From positions 1,045 to 65,044 of the forward strand of contig NHBK01000025.1 in the NCBI GenBank assembly GCA_002173095.1: a DNA stretch of 64,000 nt, given 5' to 3'. The notes under the pieces are model-generated. The model saw only the letters and a program-made list of their open reading frames with translations. It did not search any database and was not told the DNA's origin. This document shows, in pieces, positions 1 to 8,535 of this stretch; positions within the stretch are counted from its first letter, which is position 1; each line of letters starts with the position of its first letter. A program made the translations under genes and the position numbers. This DNA comes from Hyphomonadaceae bacterium TMED5 (GTDB taxonomy: Bacteria; Pseudomonadota; Alphaproteobacteria; Caulobacterales; Hyphomonadaceae).

Positions 1-246
1 AACCAACCAATCACCAAACTCAAAGATGGTCTCATCTCAGCGACGATCTGGAAGAACCAAACTGAGAATGGAAAAGACCATTACTCCGTGACCTTTTCTC
101 GGAGCTATCTCAAGAACGACGAGTGGCGTGAAGCTTTCAGTTTCTCAGGCTCTGAGCTGCTACGCCTGGCGAGGCTCTCTCAAGCCGCTTACGACGAGAT
201 TGAGCGTCAGAAACAACAATCGGCATCCTTGGCCGATGCGGCCTGA
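1..246 (+). CDS. C-terminal part of a small conserved accessory protein (partial)
   Basis: The first reading frame is open from base 1 to the TGA at 244-246 and gives 81 residues; the start lies outside the window. Visible pattern: an N-terminal stretch ending DGLISATIWKNQ, then HYSVTFSRSY, then an aromatic/Ser-rich FSFSGSELLRLARLSQAAY and a charged tail. Small proteins of this pattern (SATIW ... YSVTF.RSY ... SELLRL) are, from memory, common on plasmids and integrative elements of Proteobacteria. Their function is unknown to me. It lies beside the tRNA-Thr genes, which fits a mobile-element end. The reading frame is secure; the family link is recollection. Confidence 0.7.
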   Translation, partial: NQPITKLKDGLISATIWKNQTENGKDHYSVTFSRSYLKNDEWREAFSFSGSELLRLARLSQAAYDEIERQKQQSASLADAA

Positions 247-395
247 TGAATCCTGGCCCGCAGCCCTCCGGTTGCGGGTCATTTGCCTTGTGATTTTACT
301 GACTGTGTAAGGATATCGCTTTCACAATGCGGCCAACTGGATGCCGCGCCCGTTGTGTGGGCGGTCAAAATATCAATGTTTTTCAAGAGGGAAGG

Positions 396-471
<76 letters not shown>

Positions 472-530
472 ATTTTACCAAAGCGGCACCTTTAGCGAAC
501 AAGGGGCCTTAAATCAAGAAATTATGTTTT

Positions 531-539
531 TGTGGATAA
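531..539. promoter_or_regulatory. DnaA-box-like 9-mer TGTGGATAA
   Basis: The sequence TGTGGATAA is the exact complement of the consensus DnaA box TTATCCACA. It sits just before the CTTACACA repeats, between the intact tRNA-Thr and the tRNA-Thr fragment. A single box is weak evidence of function. It may belong to the end of the integrated element. Confidence 0.45.
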
Positions 540-541
540 AA

Positions 542-569
542 CTTACACAAAAGCTTACACACTTACACA
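542..569. repeat. Three direct copies of CTTACACA
   Basis: CTTACACA occurs at 542-549, 554-561 and 562-569, the last two abutting. A related ACTTACACA context surrounds each copy and a partial copy (CTTACAATA) follows at about 588. Short iterated boxes beside a recombination core are typical of tyrosine-recombinase arm sites or excisionase/initiator sites, so these may be arm sites of an element attachment region. That role is inference. The rest of the 472-618 spacer is AT-rich and holds no gene that I can see. Confidence 0.5.
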
Positions 570-618
570 GTTTCTTTGTTTTTTATCCTTACAATACAGC
601 CGTTTAGCGCAGAGAGCT

Positions 619-661
619 TATGATTACAAATCATGCGCTCTACCAACTGAGCTAAGCCGGC
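619..661 (-). pseudogene. 5' half of a tRNA-Thr (UGU) gene, interrupted after the anticodon arm
   Basis: Reading the minus strand from 661, the sequence GCCGGCTTAGCTCAGTTGG opens a normal tRNA: acceptor 5' strand, D arm, and anticodon arm CATGA-TTTGTAA-TCAT with anticodon TGT. After about position 619 it diverges into unrelated sequence with no variable loop, T arm, acceptor 3' strand or CCA. The gene is therefore a 5' fragment. It is collinear without gaps with the intact tRNA-Thr at 396-471 (offset exactly 190) and shares the 14-mer ATGATTACAAATCA (620-633 and 430-443). The break at the anticodon arm suggests integration of an element there. Confidence 0.85.
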
Positions 662-853
662 ACGAAGAAGAGCGCGCGTCTTACCGGTATTGATCTGGCT
701 TTGCAAGCCCAATCATGGCCTGTTTTTTCATGTCTGAAATATGCGTGGTTTACGGTTTTTTGGCTTTCGACCGCAAATGGTCACATTTAGGCCCCGGAAC
801 TTTCTCCTTATGTGTTCATTCATGGTATATGCTACTCCGGGCTGGAGGTGAAA

Positions 854-1309
854 ATGAACCAGACAATGAGACTTCTGACAGCGGCTGGCGCTGTAGGGCT
901 GACAACATTCGGCGTGCATAGCCTCGCTGAACAATCCATTCGCGAAGACATGGAAGCCGCATGCGTGCCGGTAGAGGTCTCGGTTTATTTTGCGCCCTCG
1001 CAGACAGAGCTGAATGAGTTCGCAGAAGACCTGCTCGATCAGGCTGTGAGCCAGATTGAGCATTGCCAGCTGGCCCAGATTGATGTGACCGGCTTTGCTG
1101 ACCATAGCGGACAGGCCGAATATAACTACCGAGTCTCTGAGATGCGCGCGCATGCTGCGCTGGAGTTTCTGGAAGAGCGCGGCGTGACAGCGAACATGAT
1201 CAATCTCACCGCACGCGGTGAGGAGGGCGCGCTGCAGGAAAACGGTGAGCCCGTGGTGATGCGCCGTAAGGCTGATCTGCGGTTCATACCTTTGCCGCCG
1301 AACGCTTAA
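854..1309 (+). CDS. OmpA-like C-terminal domain protein, exported
   Basis: A 151-residue protein that starts at the ATG with a strong GGAGGT ribosome site 5 bases upstream; an in-frame ATG at 812 lacks one. Residues 1-25 form a signal peptide (MRLLTAAGAVGL...SLA). The rest matches an OmpA/MotB-like peptidoglycan-associating domain: VYFAPSQTELN near the start, then VTGFADHSGQAEYNYRVSEMRA, in which the Asp and Arg that contact diaminopimelate are normally found. There is no barrel domain, so it is probably a periplasmic peptidoglycan-binding protein. It forms a single-gene unit ending at the terminator at 1333-1359. Confidence 0.8.
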   Translation: MNQTMRLLTAAGAVGLTTFGVHSLAEQSIREDMEAACVPVEVSVYFAPSQTELNEFAEDLLDQAVSQIEHCQLAQIDVTGFADHSGQAEYNYRVSEMRAHAALEFLEERGVTANMINLTARGEEGALQENGEPVVMRRKADLRFIPLPPNA

Positions 1310-1332
1310 TTCATCTGGATTTAGAATTGAAA

Positions 1333-1359
1333 CGCGCGCCTTTTGGCGCGTGTTTTTTT
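1333..1359 (+). terminator. Intrinsic terminator after the OmpA-domain gene
   Basis: An 8-bp stem CGCGCGCC / GGCGCGTG with a TTTT loop is followed by seven T residues. It lies 24 bases after the upstream stop codon. Confidence 0.85.
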
Positions 1360-1484
1360 ATGTGCGGATGGGGCGGAAGAGAATTTCCATCTGCCCCGTT
1401 CCATCATGGCCGCTTGCGGGTTAAAGAGGGCGCTTCTAAGTCCGGCTAACCGGCAAATTTTCAAGAACGATACAGACGATTCTC

Positions 1485-3200
1485 ATGGCGCGCATTCTTA
1501 TCACTTCGGCACTTCCTTACATTAATGGCATCAAGCACCTCGGCAATCTGGCCGGGTCCATGCTGCCCGCTGACGTTTATGCGCGCTTCCAGCGCCTGCG
1601 CGGTCATGATGTTCTCTATATCTGCGCAACTGACGAGCACGGCACGCCAGCTGAGCTCGCGGCTCAAAAGGCTGGCATCAGTGTGCGCGAATATTGCGAC
1701 GAACAACACGAGGTTCAGCGCAAGGCCGGTGAGGGGTTCACGCTGTCCTATGATCATTTTGGGCGGTCTTCCAATCCTCAGAATGCGGCCCTGACGCAGC
1801 ATTTCGCGCATGTTCTGGAAGAGCGTGGCCTGATTGAAGAGCGCGTGACCAAACAGGTCTATGCGATCGAGGATGGTCGCTTCCTGCCGGACCGTTATGT
1901 AGAGGGCACATGCCCGCATTGCGGGTTTGAGAAAGCGCGCGGTGACCAATGTGATAATTGCGGTCGTTTGCTCGACCCGGTTGAGCTGATCAATCCATAC
2001 TCTGCGGAAACCGGCTCGACGGCGATTGAGCTGCGGGAAACAGCGCATCTTTATCTGCTCCAGTCTAAAATGCAGGATGAGATCCGCAGCTGGGTGGAAA
2101 GCTCGGACGAATGGCCTCAACTTGCCAAATCCATTGCGCTGAAATGGCTGGATGAAGGCCTTCAGGACCGTGCGATCACACGTGACCTTAGCTGGGGTAT
2201 CCCGGTCGCCTATAATGGGAAGGTTCGAGAAGGCTTTGAAAACAAGGTCTTCTATGTATGGTTTGATGCGCCGGTTGAATATATTGGCGCAACTCAGGAA
2301 TGGGCCGAGAAGATCGGCAAGGATGATGCGTGGGAAAGCTGGTGGCGCACTGATAAGGGCGCTGACGATGTGACCTATGTCCAGTTCATGGGCAAAGATA
2401 ATGTCGCCTTCCATACTGTCAGCTTCCCTGTGACCATGATTGGCTCTCAGGAGCCATGGAAGCTGGTTGATCGGCTCAAAGCCTTTAACTGGGTCACCTG
2501 GTATGGTGGTAAATTCTCGACCTCTATGAATCGCGGCGTCTTCATGGACCAGGCGCTTGATCTGCTGCCAGCCGATTACTGGCGCTGGTATCTGATGGCG
2601 AATGCGCCAGAGGGCTCTGATGCGGCCTTCACATGGGAAGGCTTCCAGGCGGCGGTGAATTCAGACCTTGCAAACGTGCTGGGTAATTTCGTGAACCGCA
2701 TCACCAAATACTGCGCGTCCAAATTTGATGGCGTTGTGCCAGAGGGCGGCGAGCCGGGTGAAGCAGAAGCCTGGATGGCAGACGAGCTGAAAACCCGCAT
2801 GGCCGCGCTGATCGAGCATTACGAAGCCATGGATTTCCGCAAAGCGGCTGCTGAGACACGCGCGATCTGGGCGGCTGGCAATGAGTATCTCACAAAGGCA
2901 GAACCTTGGGTGAAGTACAAATCCGATGTGGATGCGGCTGCTGTTGGGGTTCGTGTAGGGCTGAACCTTGCGACGCTCTTCGGTATTATCGCGCAGCCAT
3001 TTATTCCGGGTGCTTCGGCGAAGATTCTGGATGCGCTGAACATTCCAGAAGAGAACCGCAACTTCCCTGACGGGGTAGATGCTGAGGCGCTGATGAGTGC
3101 GCTGCCAGTCGGTATGCAGATCAGCCCGCCTGAAGTGCTCTTCTCCAAGATCGAAGACGCGCAGATCGCAGAATGGACTGAAAAGTTCGGCGGCGAGTAA
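1485..3200 (+). CDS. metG: Methionyl-tRNA synthetase
   Basis: This class I synthetase charges tRNA-Met with methionine in the cytoplasm. The Rossmann fold begins at once ([21 protein letters not shown]), with the HIGH-type signature at about residues 11-21. A four-Cys zinc knuckle (C143, C146, C156, C159) lies in the connective domain and a KMSKS-type loop KFSTS at about 343-347. The 571-residue length fits the short form without the C-terminal tRNA-binding domain. The ATG at 1485 gives the canonical N terminus. It appears to be transcribed alone, with a terminator directly after it. Confidence 0.97.
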   Translation: MARILITSALPYINGIKHLGNLAGSMLPADVYARFQRLRGHDVLYICATDEHGTPAELAAQKAGISVREYCDEQHEVQRKAGEGFTLSYDHFGRSSNPQNAALTQHFAHVLEERGLIEERVTKQVYAIEDGRFLPDRYVEGTCPHCGFEKARGDQCDNCGRLLDPVELINPYSAETGSTAIELRETAHLYLLQSKMQDEIRSWVESSDEWPQLAKSIALKWLDEGLQDRAITRDLSWGIPVAYNGKVREGFENKVFYVWFDAPVEYIGATQEWAEKIGKDDAWESWWRTDKGADDVTYVQFMGKDNVAFHTVSFPVTMIGSQEPWKLVDRLKAFNWVTWYGGKFSTSMNRGVFMDQALDLLPADYWRWYLMANAPEGSDAAFTWEGFQAAVNSDLANVLGNFVNRITKYCASKFDGVVPEGGEPGEAEAWMADELKTRMAALIEHYEAMDFRKAAAETRAIWAAGNEYLTKAEPWVKYKSDVDAAAVGVRVGLNLATLFGIIAQPFIPGASAKILDALNIPEENRNFPDGVDAEALMSALPVGMQISPPEVLFSKIEDAQIAEWTEKFGGE

Positions 3201-3221
3201 ACGCTGCGTCTTATGAATGTG

Positions 3222-3257
3222 AAACAGCTCCGAAGCCTCAGGTCTCGGAGCTGTTTT
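3222..3257. terminator. Terminator between metG and the M56-M23 gene
   Basis: A 12-bp perfect stem AAACAGCTCCGA / TCGGAGCTGTTT lies between two converging genes. The T-run favours the plus strand; the hairpin can serve both. Confidence 0.85.
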
Positions 3258-3268
3258 CGTTTTGGAGG

Positions 3269-4615
3269 CTAGTCCTGCGTCATGAAGTCCATCGGGTTGA
3301 GCGAGGTCTCGCCTTCCCAGACTTCAAAGTGCAGGTGCGGGCCGGTGGCTGCGCCGCTGGCGCCCACTGTGCCGATCTGTGTGCCGGCTTCGACATGCTG
3401 ACCTGCTGTGACACTGGCAGAATTGAGCTGTGCATAGCGTGTGCGAACGCCATTGCCGTGATCAATCGTCACCATCAGCCCGTAATTTCCCACTGTTTCG
3501 GCGGCGACAACTTCGCCTGAAGCTGGCGCACGAACGGGCGTTCCGGTGGCAGCCGCAATGTCCATTCCATGGTGAAACGCCGGATTGTGAGTGATCGGGT
3601 GTGTGCGTGGGCCGTAAGAGGACGACATGCGACCTTCTGCGGGCAGAAACGCCAGCGCAAAAGCCGAGCTGGTCGAATCGGCGAGCGCGAATTGAACACT
3701 GCCAAGGCTGAGTGTGGTGACAAGGATGCCGCCCAGCACAGAATGCTTCAGCGTCTTGCTTAGTTTCGGCCTTGGCTGCAGAATGCTCTCAATTCTCATT
3801 CGGTAATCTCCTTTTTGTCCAAGTGAGAAGACCGCTGGGGCGCATGGCAGTGCGTTCCCGGCGGTATGCTTCAGCGCAATGAGAAGAGTTTCTGCATATG
3901 CGCTGCGCATTTCTGGGCGTCCCGCCAGAGCCATCCGATCACAATCAAGCTCGGCCGCCTGTCTGCATCGGCCTGTCTGATGGCGAGCAAACGGGTTGAA
4001 CCAGAACAGACAGTCGACAATTGCCAGCGCCATAAACAAAGCCGCATCACCGCGAAGAGCGTGCGCACTTTCATGGGATAGAATGAAGTCGATTTGCTGG
4101 TGTGACAGTCTGGACTGAAGAGCTTCAGACAGAATGCTTTTTCCGGTCAGTGTCGTGAGCGCGGAAAAATGATGGTGGGACACGAAATAGGGTGCGTCGC
4201 CCGAAACGGAACGGGCGGAAAGTTCAATCCTGACGAGGCGTATAATCCGCGCGAAGAGCGATACCAGGTGAAAGGCGAGGCCTGCCAGATAGATATATCC
4301 CAGCCATTCAGAGACTTGACCCAACGTTGGCAACAGGAGCGCGGGTGGATGAGCAACATAGCTTTCAGCGCCCTGAAAGCCGCCAAAATATCCAGAAAAA
4401 TCAGGCAGGGGGAGGGGCTGCGATGAGAGCTGAAACGCAAACTGATGTGCGGCCCAGCCGAGCGCCGGGGCTGCCAGCATGCTGATGAGGATCAGTTTTT
4501 CAAAAGAATCATGGCCCTGCGCAGTCTTTAATGATGCCCGGGCGAGAAAGAGCGCTCCGGACCAGATAAAGGGCAGGCATCCGACGAGCAGCAAGATCTG
4601 GGTTGCATCACTCAT
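3269..4615 (-). CDS. BlaR1-like M56 membrane metallopeptidase fused to a C-terminal M23 peptidase domain
   Basis: A 448-residue protein. Hydrophobic segments near residues 6-26, 41-60, 102-122 and 193-207 anchor an M56 (BlaR1/MecR1) domain with zinc motif HESAH at 181-185 and a likely third ligand E222 in AELDCD. A further membrane or signal-like segment follows at about 293-312. Residues about 328-443 are an M23 (LytM/lysostaphin) endopeptidase domain with H348...D352 (HHGMD) and HLHFE at 427-431. Classical BlaR1 carries a penicillin-binding sensor at this position; here a peptidoglycan hydrolase fold replaces it. It overlaps the upstream blaI-type gene by 8 bases, so the two are co-transcribed. 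An envelope-stress or muropeptide-sensing role is inference. Confidence 0.88.
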   Translation of the reverse strand: MSDATQILLLVGCLPFIWSGALFLARASLKTAQGHDSFEKLILISMLAAPALGWAAHQFAFQLSSQPLPLPDFSGYFGGFQGAESYVAHPPALLLPTLGQVSEWLGYIYLAGLAFHLVSLFARIIRLVRIELSARSVSGDAPYFVSHHHFSALTTLTGKSILSEALQSRLSHQQIDFILSHESAHALRGDAALFMALAIVDCLFWFNPFARHQTGRCRQAAELDCDRMALAGRPEMRSAYAETLLIALKHTAGNALPCAPAVFSLGQKGDYRMRIESILQPRPKLSKTLKHSVLGGILVTTLSLGSVQFALADSTSSAFALAFLPAEGRMSSSYGPRTHPITHNPAFHHGMDIAAATGTPVRAPASGEVVAAETVGNYGLMVTIDHGNGVRTRYAQLNSASVTAGQHVEAGTQIGTVGASGAATGPHLHFEVWEGETSLNPMDFMTQD

Positions 4616-4988
4616 TGGTGTCAGTCTCTTCTGAATTCTTGGCCAGCAAGGCTTCTAGTTCTTCAATTTCATCCTGGGTGATGAGTGAGCTTCCAACGAA
4701 TGCCGCCGCTGGAAGTGGTTTGTCTGAGCCCAGAATGTTCGTCGAGAACTCGCGGATCAGACCAGCAAGCGTGTTGAGTTTTGGCCGGGCGGCAGAAAAG
4801 GTTTTGATGCCATGTACGCTGGCTGTTTTGATCAGGCCCTTTTCCACCATGCGATCGAGCGTCTTCCGGGTGGAAGAATAAGACCAGTTCGTCTCGGCCA
4901 GTGTTGCGTCGTGGATTTCCCGCGCGCTCAATCTTGGCGCTTGCCAGAGAGGCTTGAGAAGGATGAGTTCTGAATCGGATGGTTTCAT
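4608..4988 (-). CDS. BlaI/MecI/CopY-family transcriptional repressor
   Basis: A 126-residue protein with the winged-helix pattern of BlaI: KPSDSELILLKPLWQ, then SAREIHDATL, then the recognition segment WSYSSTRKTLDRMVEKGLI. In the family the homodimer represses its own operon and is cleaved by the M56 partner after signal perception. The C-terminal dimerisation half is present (LITQDEIEELEALLAK). Translation is coupled to the downstream M56-M23 gene by an 8-base overlap. A perfect palindrome just upstream (5006-5021) is the likely autoregulatory operator. Confidence 0.88.
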   Translation of the reverse strand: MKPSDSELILLKPLWQAPRLSAREIHDATLAETNWSYSSTRKTLDRMVEKGLIKTASVHGIKTFSAARPKLNTLAGLIREFSTNILGSDKPLPAAAFVGSSLITQDEIEELEALLAKNSEETDTNE

Positions 4989-5005
4989 GGTTCGACTCTG
5001 TTGCG

Positions 5006-5034
5006 TGCGACATATGTCGCATCATTGCGACAAT
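5006..5034. promoter_or_regulatory. Likely operator of the BlaI-type repressor
   Basis: A perfect 16-bp palindrome TGCGACATATGTCGCA at 5006-5021 is followed by an isolated half-site TTGCGACAA at 5026-5034. It contains the GACATATGTC core expected of BlaI-like operators (TACA...TGTA type). It lies between the divergent repressor gene and the gene at 5059, so it could control both. Confidence 0.7.
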
Positions 5035-5058
5035 TCGTCAATCGACGTTTGTTAAGTT

Positions 5059-5706
5059 ATGAAAATGAAGACTCATCCTTCCCCATTGCAGAACCGGGTG
5101 GACCCTTTCGGGCGCACACACGCAAATGCGTCGCGCGGCATGTTTATGGGCAATCGGGGCGGGTGTTTTCATCGCGACGATCAAAGCCTTCGGCCACAGC
5201 ACTGGGTTTCAGAACGCTGGATATGCTGTGTCACTGATTTTAAGGGCCGGCTTAGAGAGGTCATGTCGCCGGGGCGCTATACAGAATTGTTTTTTCTTGA
5301 TGAAGCGACCGCGTTGGCGGCTGGCCATCGCCCCTGTTATGAATGTCGTCGCGGGGATGCGCGGCACTTTGTGGAGTGTCTGATGGCGTCTGGAAAGTAT
5401 GCCAACCGGCCGGATACAAAAGTTGTCGATGCATTGATCGCCCGTCAGGTTCAAACAAGGCTATTGGCTGACATGACTTATGGGGCACATAGTTTGGCGT
5501 CTTTGCCCGATGGGGCAATTTTCGAACATAAGGGGCGGTACTTCCTGAAACTGATGGACCGCGCTCATGCATGGAGTTTCAAAGGGTATGGTGAGGCTGA
5601 AGAGCTGCCTGAACGAGGCATTTTGCTCACATGTGAGGCCGTTTGCGATGCTTTTAGAGGCGGCTACAAGCCTGTTTTTCATCCTTCGTTGGTTCAGGAA
5701 ACGTGA
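5059..5706 (+). CDS. Conserved hypothetical protein with an Ada-like Cys motif
   Basis: A 215-residue protein; I do not recognise a named family. The N-terminal half has NRVDPFGRTHANASRGMFMGNRGG, followed by RWICCVTDF and then YTELFFLDEATALAAGHRPCYECRR. That segment resembles the Ada DNA-repair zinc domain (FF.s..eA..AGyRPCkrC), with two Cys pairs that could hold a metal. No methyltransferase or helix-turn-helix domain follows. The C-terminal half (KYFLKLMDRAHAWSF-type sequence) is not assignable. A second ATG at 5065 is an alternative start. It is transcribed divergently from the blaI-type repressor and shares its palindromic control region. Confidence 0.7.
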   Translation: MKMKTHPSPLQNRVDPFGRTHANASRGMFMGNRGGCFHRDDQSLRPQHWVSERWICCVTDFKGRLREVMSPGRYTELFFLDEATALAAGHRPCYECRRGDARHFVECLMASGKYANRPDTKVVDALIARQVQTRLLADMTYGAHSLASLPDGAIFEHKGRYFLKLMDRAHAWSFKGYGEAEELPERGILLTCEAVCDAFRGGYKPVFHPSLVQET

Positions 5707-5783
5707 AGCTATCATACCCTTGTATTCACCTATTTCACATGTTCCAGTCGGAATCACAAACGGGCATCTCGGAGAATGAAGTC

Positions 5784-7148
5784 ATGAAAAATCCATTCAT
5801 TAGGGCAGGGGTGATGGGCCTTGGCGCAATCGCGCTGAGTCAGATTGCATCTGCGCAGCAGCCCGAATCCGGGGCGGATCTGGTAACGGTCTATGAATAT
5901 CTTCATGCCCATCCGGAGCTGTCGCTTCAGGAGGCCAATTCGTCGGCTTATCTGGCATCGGAAATTGAAGCGCTGGGCTTCACGGTCACCACCGGTCTTG
6001 GTGATGACTGGGTGCGTGAAAAGGCTTTGCGCGAGCAAGGCGTGGTGCGTGAAAATGTCGGTGGGTATGGCGTGGTTGCCATTCTGGAAAACGGTCCCGG
6101 TCCCACGCTTCTGATCCGTGCCGATATGGACGGACTTCCTGTGCCGGAGCAAACCGGCTTTCCATTTGCATCAGAGCAGACGTCGACTTCATGGACCGGC
6201 GTAGAGGGGCCTGTGATGCATGCCTGTGGTCATGATGTTCACATGACATCCTGGCTCGGAACGGCGCGCAATCTTGTTGAACGTCGCGATGAATGGTCAG
6301 GCACGCTGATCATGATTCTGCAGCCTGCTGAGGAGATTGGTCTTGGTGCGCTGGCTATGCTGGAAGACGGGCTGTTCGATGACTATCCGCAACCAGACTA
6401 CAATCTGGCCCTTCACGTAAACTCATCCATGCCGTCAGGCACGCTGGGTTATGTTGGCGGATACTCTATGGCCAATGTCGATAGTGTCGACATTATCGTA
6501 CATGGCGTTGGTGGTCACGGCGCTTACCCGCATACAACGGTCGATCCAATTGTGGTGGCAGCGCACATCATTACCTCCGTTCAGACGCTGGTTTCGCGCA
6601 ATGTAAATCCGCAGGATGCAGCCGTAGTTACGGTTGGTTCGATTGTGGCGGGTCATAAACACAACATCATTCCTGATGAAGCCCATTTACAGCTAACTGT
6701 GCGCTCTTTTAGCGATGAGGTCCGCGCCTTGCTGATGGACGGTATTGTTCGCATCGCAAATGGTCAGGCCGAGGCGTTTGGCGCGCCGCCGCCGGACATC
6801 ACTTCAGATCCGGATTACACCCCGTCTAATTATAACGACCCAGACCTTTCTGAGCGTATGGGGCGTGTTTTCCGGGATGTGTTGGGCGATGAGTCAGTCA
6901 GCATCATGTCTCCGGTTATGGGCGGGGAGGACTTCTCCCGCTATGGGCGCACGGGCGAGCGCATTCCGGGCATGCTGTTCTGGATCGGTGCTGTATCTGA
7001 AGAGCGTTATATGGAAGCTCAGAATGGTGGTCTGCCATTGCCGTCGCTTCATTCCGGCTTCTTTGCGCCGGATTATGAAGCCACGATTGAAACAGGTGTT
7101 ACGGCTATGACAGCTGCCGCATTGGACCTGCTCCAGCCAGAAGAATAA
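5784..7148 (+). CDS. M20-family amidohydrolase/carboxypeptidase, exported
   Basis: A 454-residue protein. The ATG at 5784 is chosen because GGAG lies 9 bases upstream and a signal peptide follows (MKNPFIRAGVMGLGAIALSQIASAQ). The zinc hydrolase core shows RADMDGLPVPE, MHACGHDVHM, LQPAEEIGLGA and the late HSGFF, as in the amidohydrolases acting on hippurate or indole-acetyl amino acids. The dimerisation domain with GVGGHGAYPH lies in between. It probably hydrolyses N-acyl amino acids in the periplasm; the substrate is unknown. A long hairpin separates it from the convergent CoA-transferase gene. Confidence 0.9.
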   Translation: MKNPFIRAGVMGLGAIALSQIASAQQPESGADLVTVYEYLHAHPELSLQEANSSAYLASEIEALGFTVTTGLGDDWVREKALREQGVVRENVGGYGVVAILENGPGPTLLIRADMDGLPVPEQTGFPFASEQTSTSWTGVEGPVMHACGHDVHMTSWLGTARNLVERRDEWSGTLIMILQPAEEIGLGALAMLEDGLFDDYPQPDYNLALHVNSSMPSGTLGYVGGYSMANVDSVDIIVHGVGGHGAYPHTTVDPIVVAAHIITSVQTLVSRNVNPQDAAVVTVGSIVAGHKHNIIPDEAHLQLTVRSFSDEVRALLMDGIVRIANGQAEAFGAPPPDITSDPDYTPSNYNDPDLSERMGRVFRDVLGDESVSIMSPVMGGEDFSRYGRTGERIPGMLFWIGAVSEERYMEAQNGGLPLPSLHSGFFAPDYEATIETGVTAMTAAALDLLQPEE

Positions 7149-7158
7149 AGCTGGATGA

Positions 7159-7191
7159 AAGTATCGGCCCGACATGATGTCGGGCCGATAC
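7159..7191. terminator. Perfect inverted repeat between convergent genes, probable bidirectional terminator
   Basis: AGTATCGGCCCGACAT and its exact complement are separated by a single G, giving an unusually long perfect hairpin. There is no long T-run on the plus side. The position between two convergent stops (7148 and 7199) supports a terminator role. Confidence 0.65.
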
Positions 7192-7198
7192 TCTGCTG

Positions 7199-8392
7199 TT
7201 ATTTTACGATTTCACTCTCATACAATGCATCGATTTCTGCTTCGCTTATGCCGAGTGCTGTCAGGGTTTCGCGTGTGTGTTCGCCCATTGCCGGGGCAGG
7301 GCCGCTCGGGCCATCTTCAGTGCCGGGGAAGCGGGCCGGTGCACCCGGAGTTTTAAAGGTTCCGCCGGACCGTGATGGCATTTCCAGAATGCCCCCAGCG
7401 GCATAGACCTGAGGGTCCTGTGCCACATCTGCCAGTGATTGCACCGGAGCCCAGGCGATCTGTTCTTCGTCCAGGCGTTTGGCGATCTCATCCATGTCAT
7501 AAGCTTCGAGTGCGGTTTCGAGGCGCTCTACAACTTCACGAGAGTTTGCGCGTCTGCCCTTACCGGACTTCAGGCGCTCATCGTCGGCCATTTCAGGGAT
7601 GCCTGCTGCCTTACAGATTTTAGGCCAGTCCGCATTGCCCTGACGCGCTACAATGCACAGCCATTTCTCATCCTTCGATTTGAAGAAGTTCATGATCGGA
7701 ACATTGGTCTCATAGCGGTCTTTGGTGGACGCTACGCGATCGAAAAACAGTTGGATGGCGAGGTCGCTACCGACCGAGTACAGGCCTGCGCGGAGAAGGG
7801 ACGCTTCGACAAGCTGGCCTTTGCCGGTGCGGAATTTCTGCACAAGCGCAGCATTGATTGCAGAAGACGCGGCAATCGATGTGACGTGATCGCCGAAAGC
7901 GGTGCGAAGCGGGAAGGGTTCCATGCCTTTTGGCGGGAAAAGCCGTGCAAGTCCTGCGCGGGACCAGAAGGAGGCAATGTCGAAGCCCGGGCGGTCTTTA
8001 TCCGGTCCTTCAAGGCCGTAACCGGTGAGCGTGCAATAAACGAGACCCGGGTTTAATTCCTTAAGAGAGTCGTAATCGAGACCCGAACGTTCCAGTCCCC
8101 CAGGGCGCACATTGGTAAGAAATACGTCTGCGTCAGCGACGAGCTTCTTAACGATATCCACGCCTTCAGGCTTGGACGTATCCACAACAATCGACTTTTT
8201 ACCGCGGTTATCGAAGTCAAAAACCGGGTTATCTGCGATGTCCGTTCCGATGGTTGCGAAGAACTGACGGATCGGATCGCCCTTTGGTGGCTCGATTTTG
8301 ATAACTTCTGCGCCCCAGTCGGCCAGAATACAACCTGCACCAGGTGCTGCCATATATGTTGCGTATTCGACCACTTTAATGCCTTGAAGCAT
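7199..8392 (-). CDS. CaiB/BaiF-family (class III) CoA-transferase
   Basis: A 397-residue protein beginning MLQGIKVVEYATYMAAPGAG, with LADWGAEVIKIEPPKGD (the CoA-binding start of the family) and NVRPGGLERSGLDYDSL. The catalytic Asp is expected in RPGFDIASFWSRAG. The family moves CoA between carboxylic acids through an enzyme-bound anhydride. A strong GGGGAGAG site precedes the ATG. The donor and acceptor acids cannot be told from sequence. A paralogue lies at 14342-15511. Confidence 0.92.
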   Translation of the reverse strand: MLQGIKVVEYATYMAAPGAGCILADWGAEVIKIEPPKGDPIRQFFATIGTDIADNPVFDFDNRGKKSIVVDTSKPEGVDIVKKLVADADVFLTNVRPGGLERSGLDYDSLKELNPGLVYCTLTGYGLEGPDKDRPGFDIASFWSRAGLARLFPPKGMEPFPLRTAFGDHVTSIAASSAINAALVQKFRTGKGQLVEASLLRAGLYSVGSDLAIQLFFDRVASTKDRYETNVPIMNFFKSKDEKWLCIVARQGNADWPKICKAAGIPEMADDERLKSGKGRRANSREVVERLETALEAYDMDEIAKRLDEEQIAWAPVQSLADVAQDPQVYAAGGILEMPSRSGGTFKTPGAPARFPGTEDGPSGPAPAMGEHTRETLTALGISEAEIDALYESEIVK

Positions 8393-8535
8393 TTTCTCTC
8401 CCCTATTGTTTTTTATACCGATTTCCCGAAGACGGTACGATTTCTTGTAGAAATCGCCGCGTCGGTAAGCGGACGTTAATGATAAGCGCTAAAATTAGAC
8501 GCAAAGATTATCAACCTTCGTTAAGGCCAGAACCC

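Noticed and set aside
472-618. Replication origin, because of the DnaA box, AT-rich tract and repeats
   Set aside because: Only one exact box is present, and no dnaA, hemE, parAB or rep gene is near. The adjacent split tRNA explains the region better as an element end.
728-1153. Reverse-strand open frame opposite the OmpA-domain gene
   Set aside because: It overlaps a gene with a signal peptide, ribosome site and clear domain, and has no recognisable sequence of its own.
1461-2414. Long reverse-strand frame of 317 codons opposite metG
   Set aside because: It is a mirror of metG codon use; metG has all catalytic motifs and the mirror has none.
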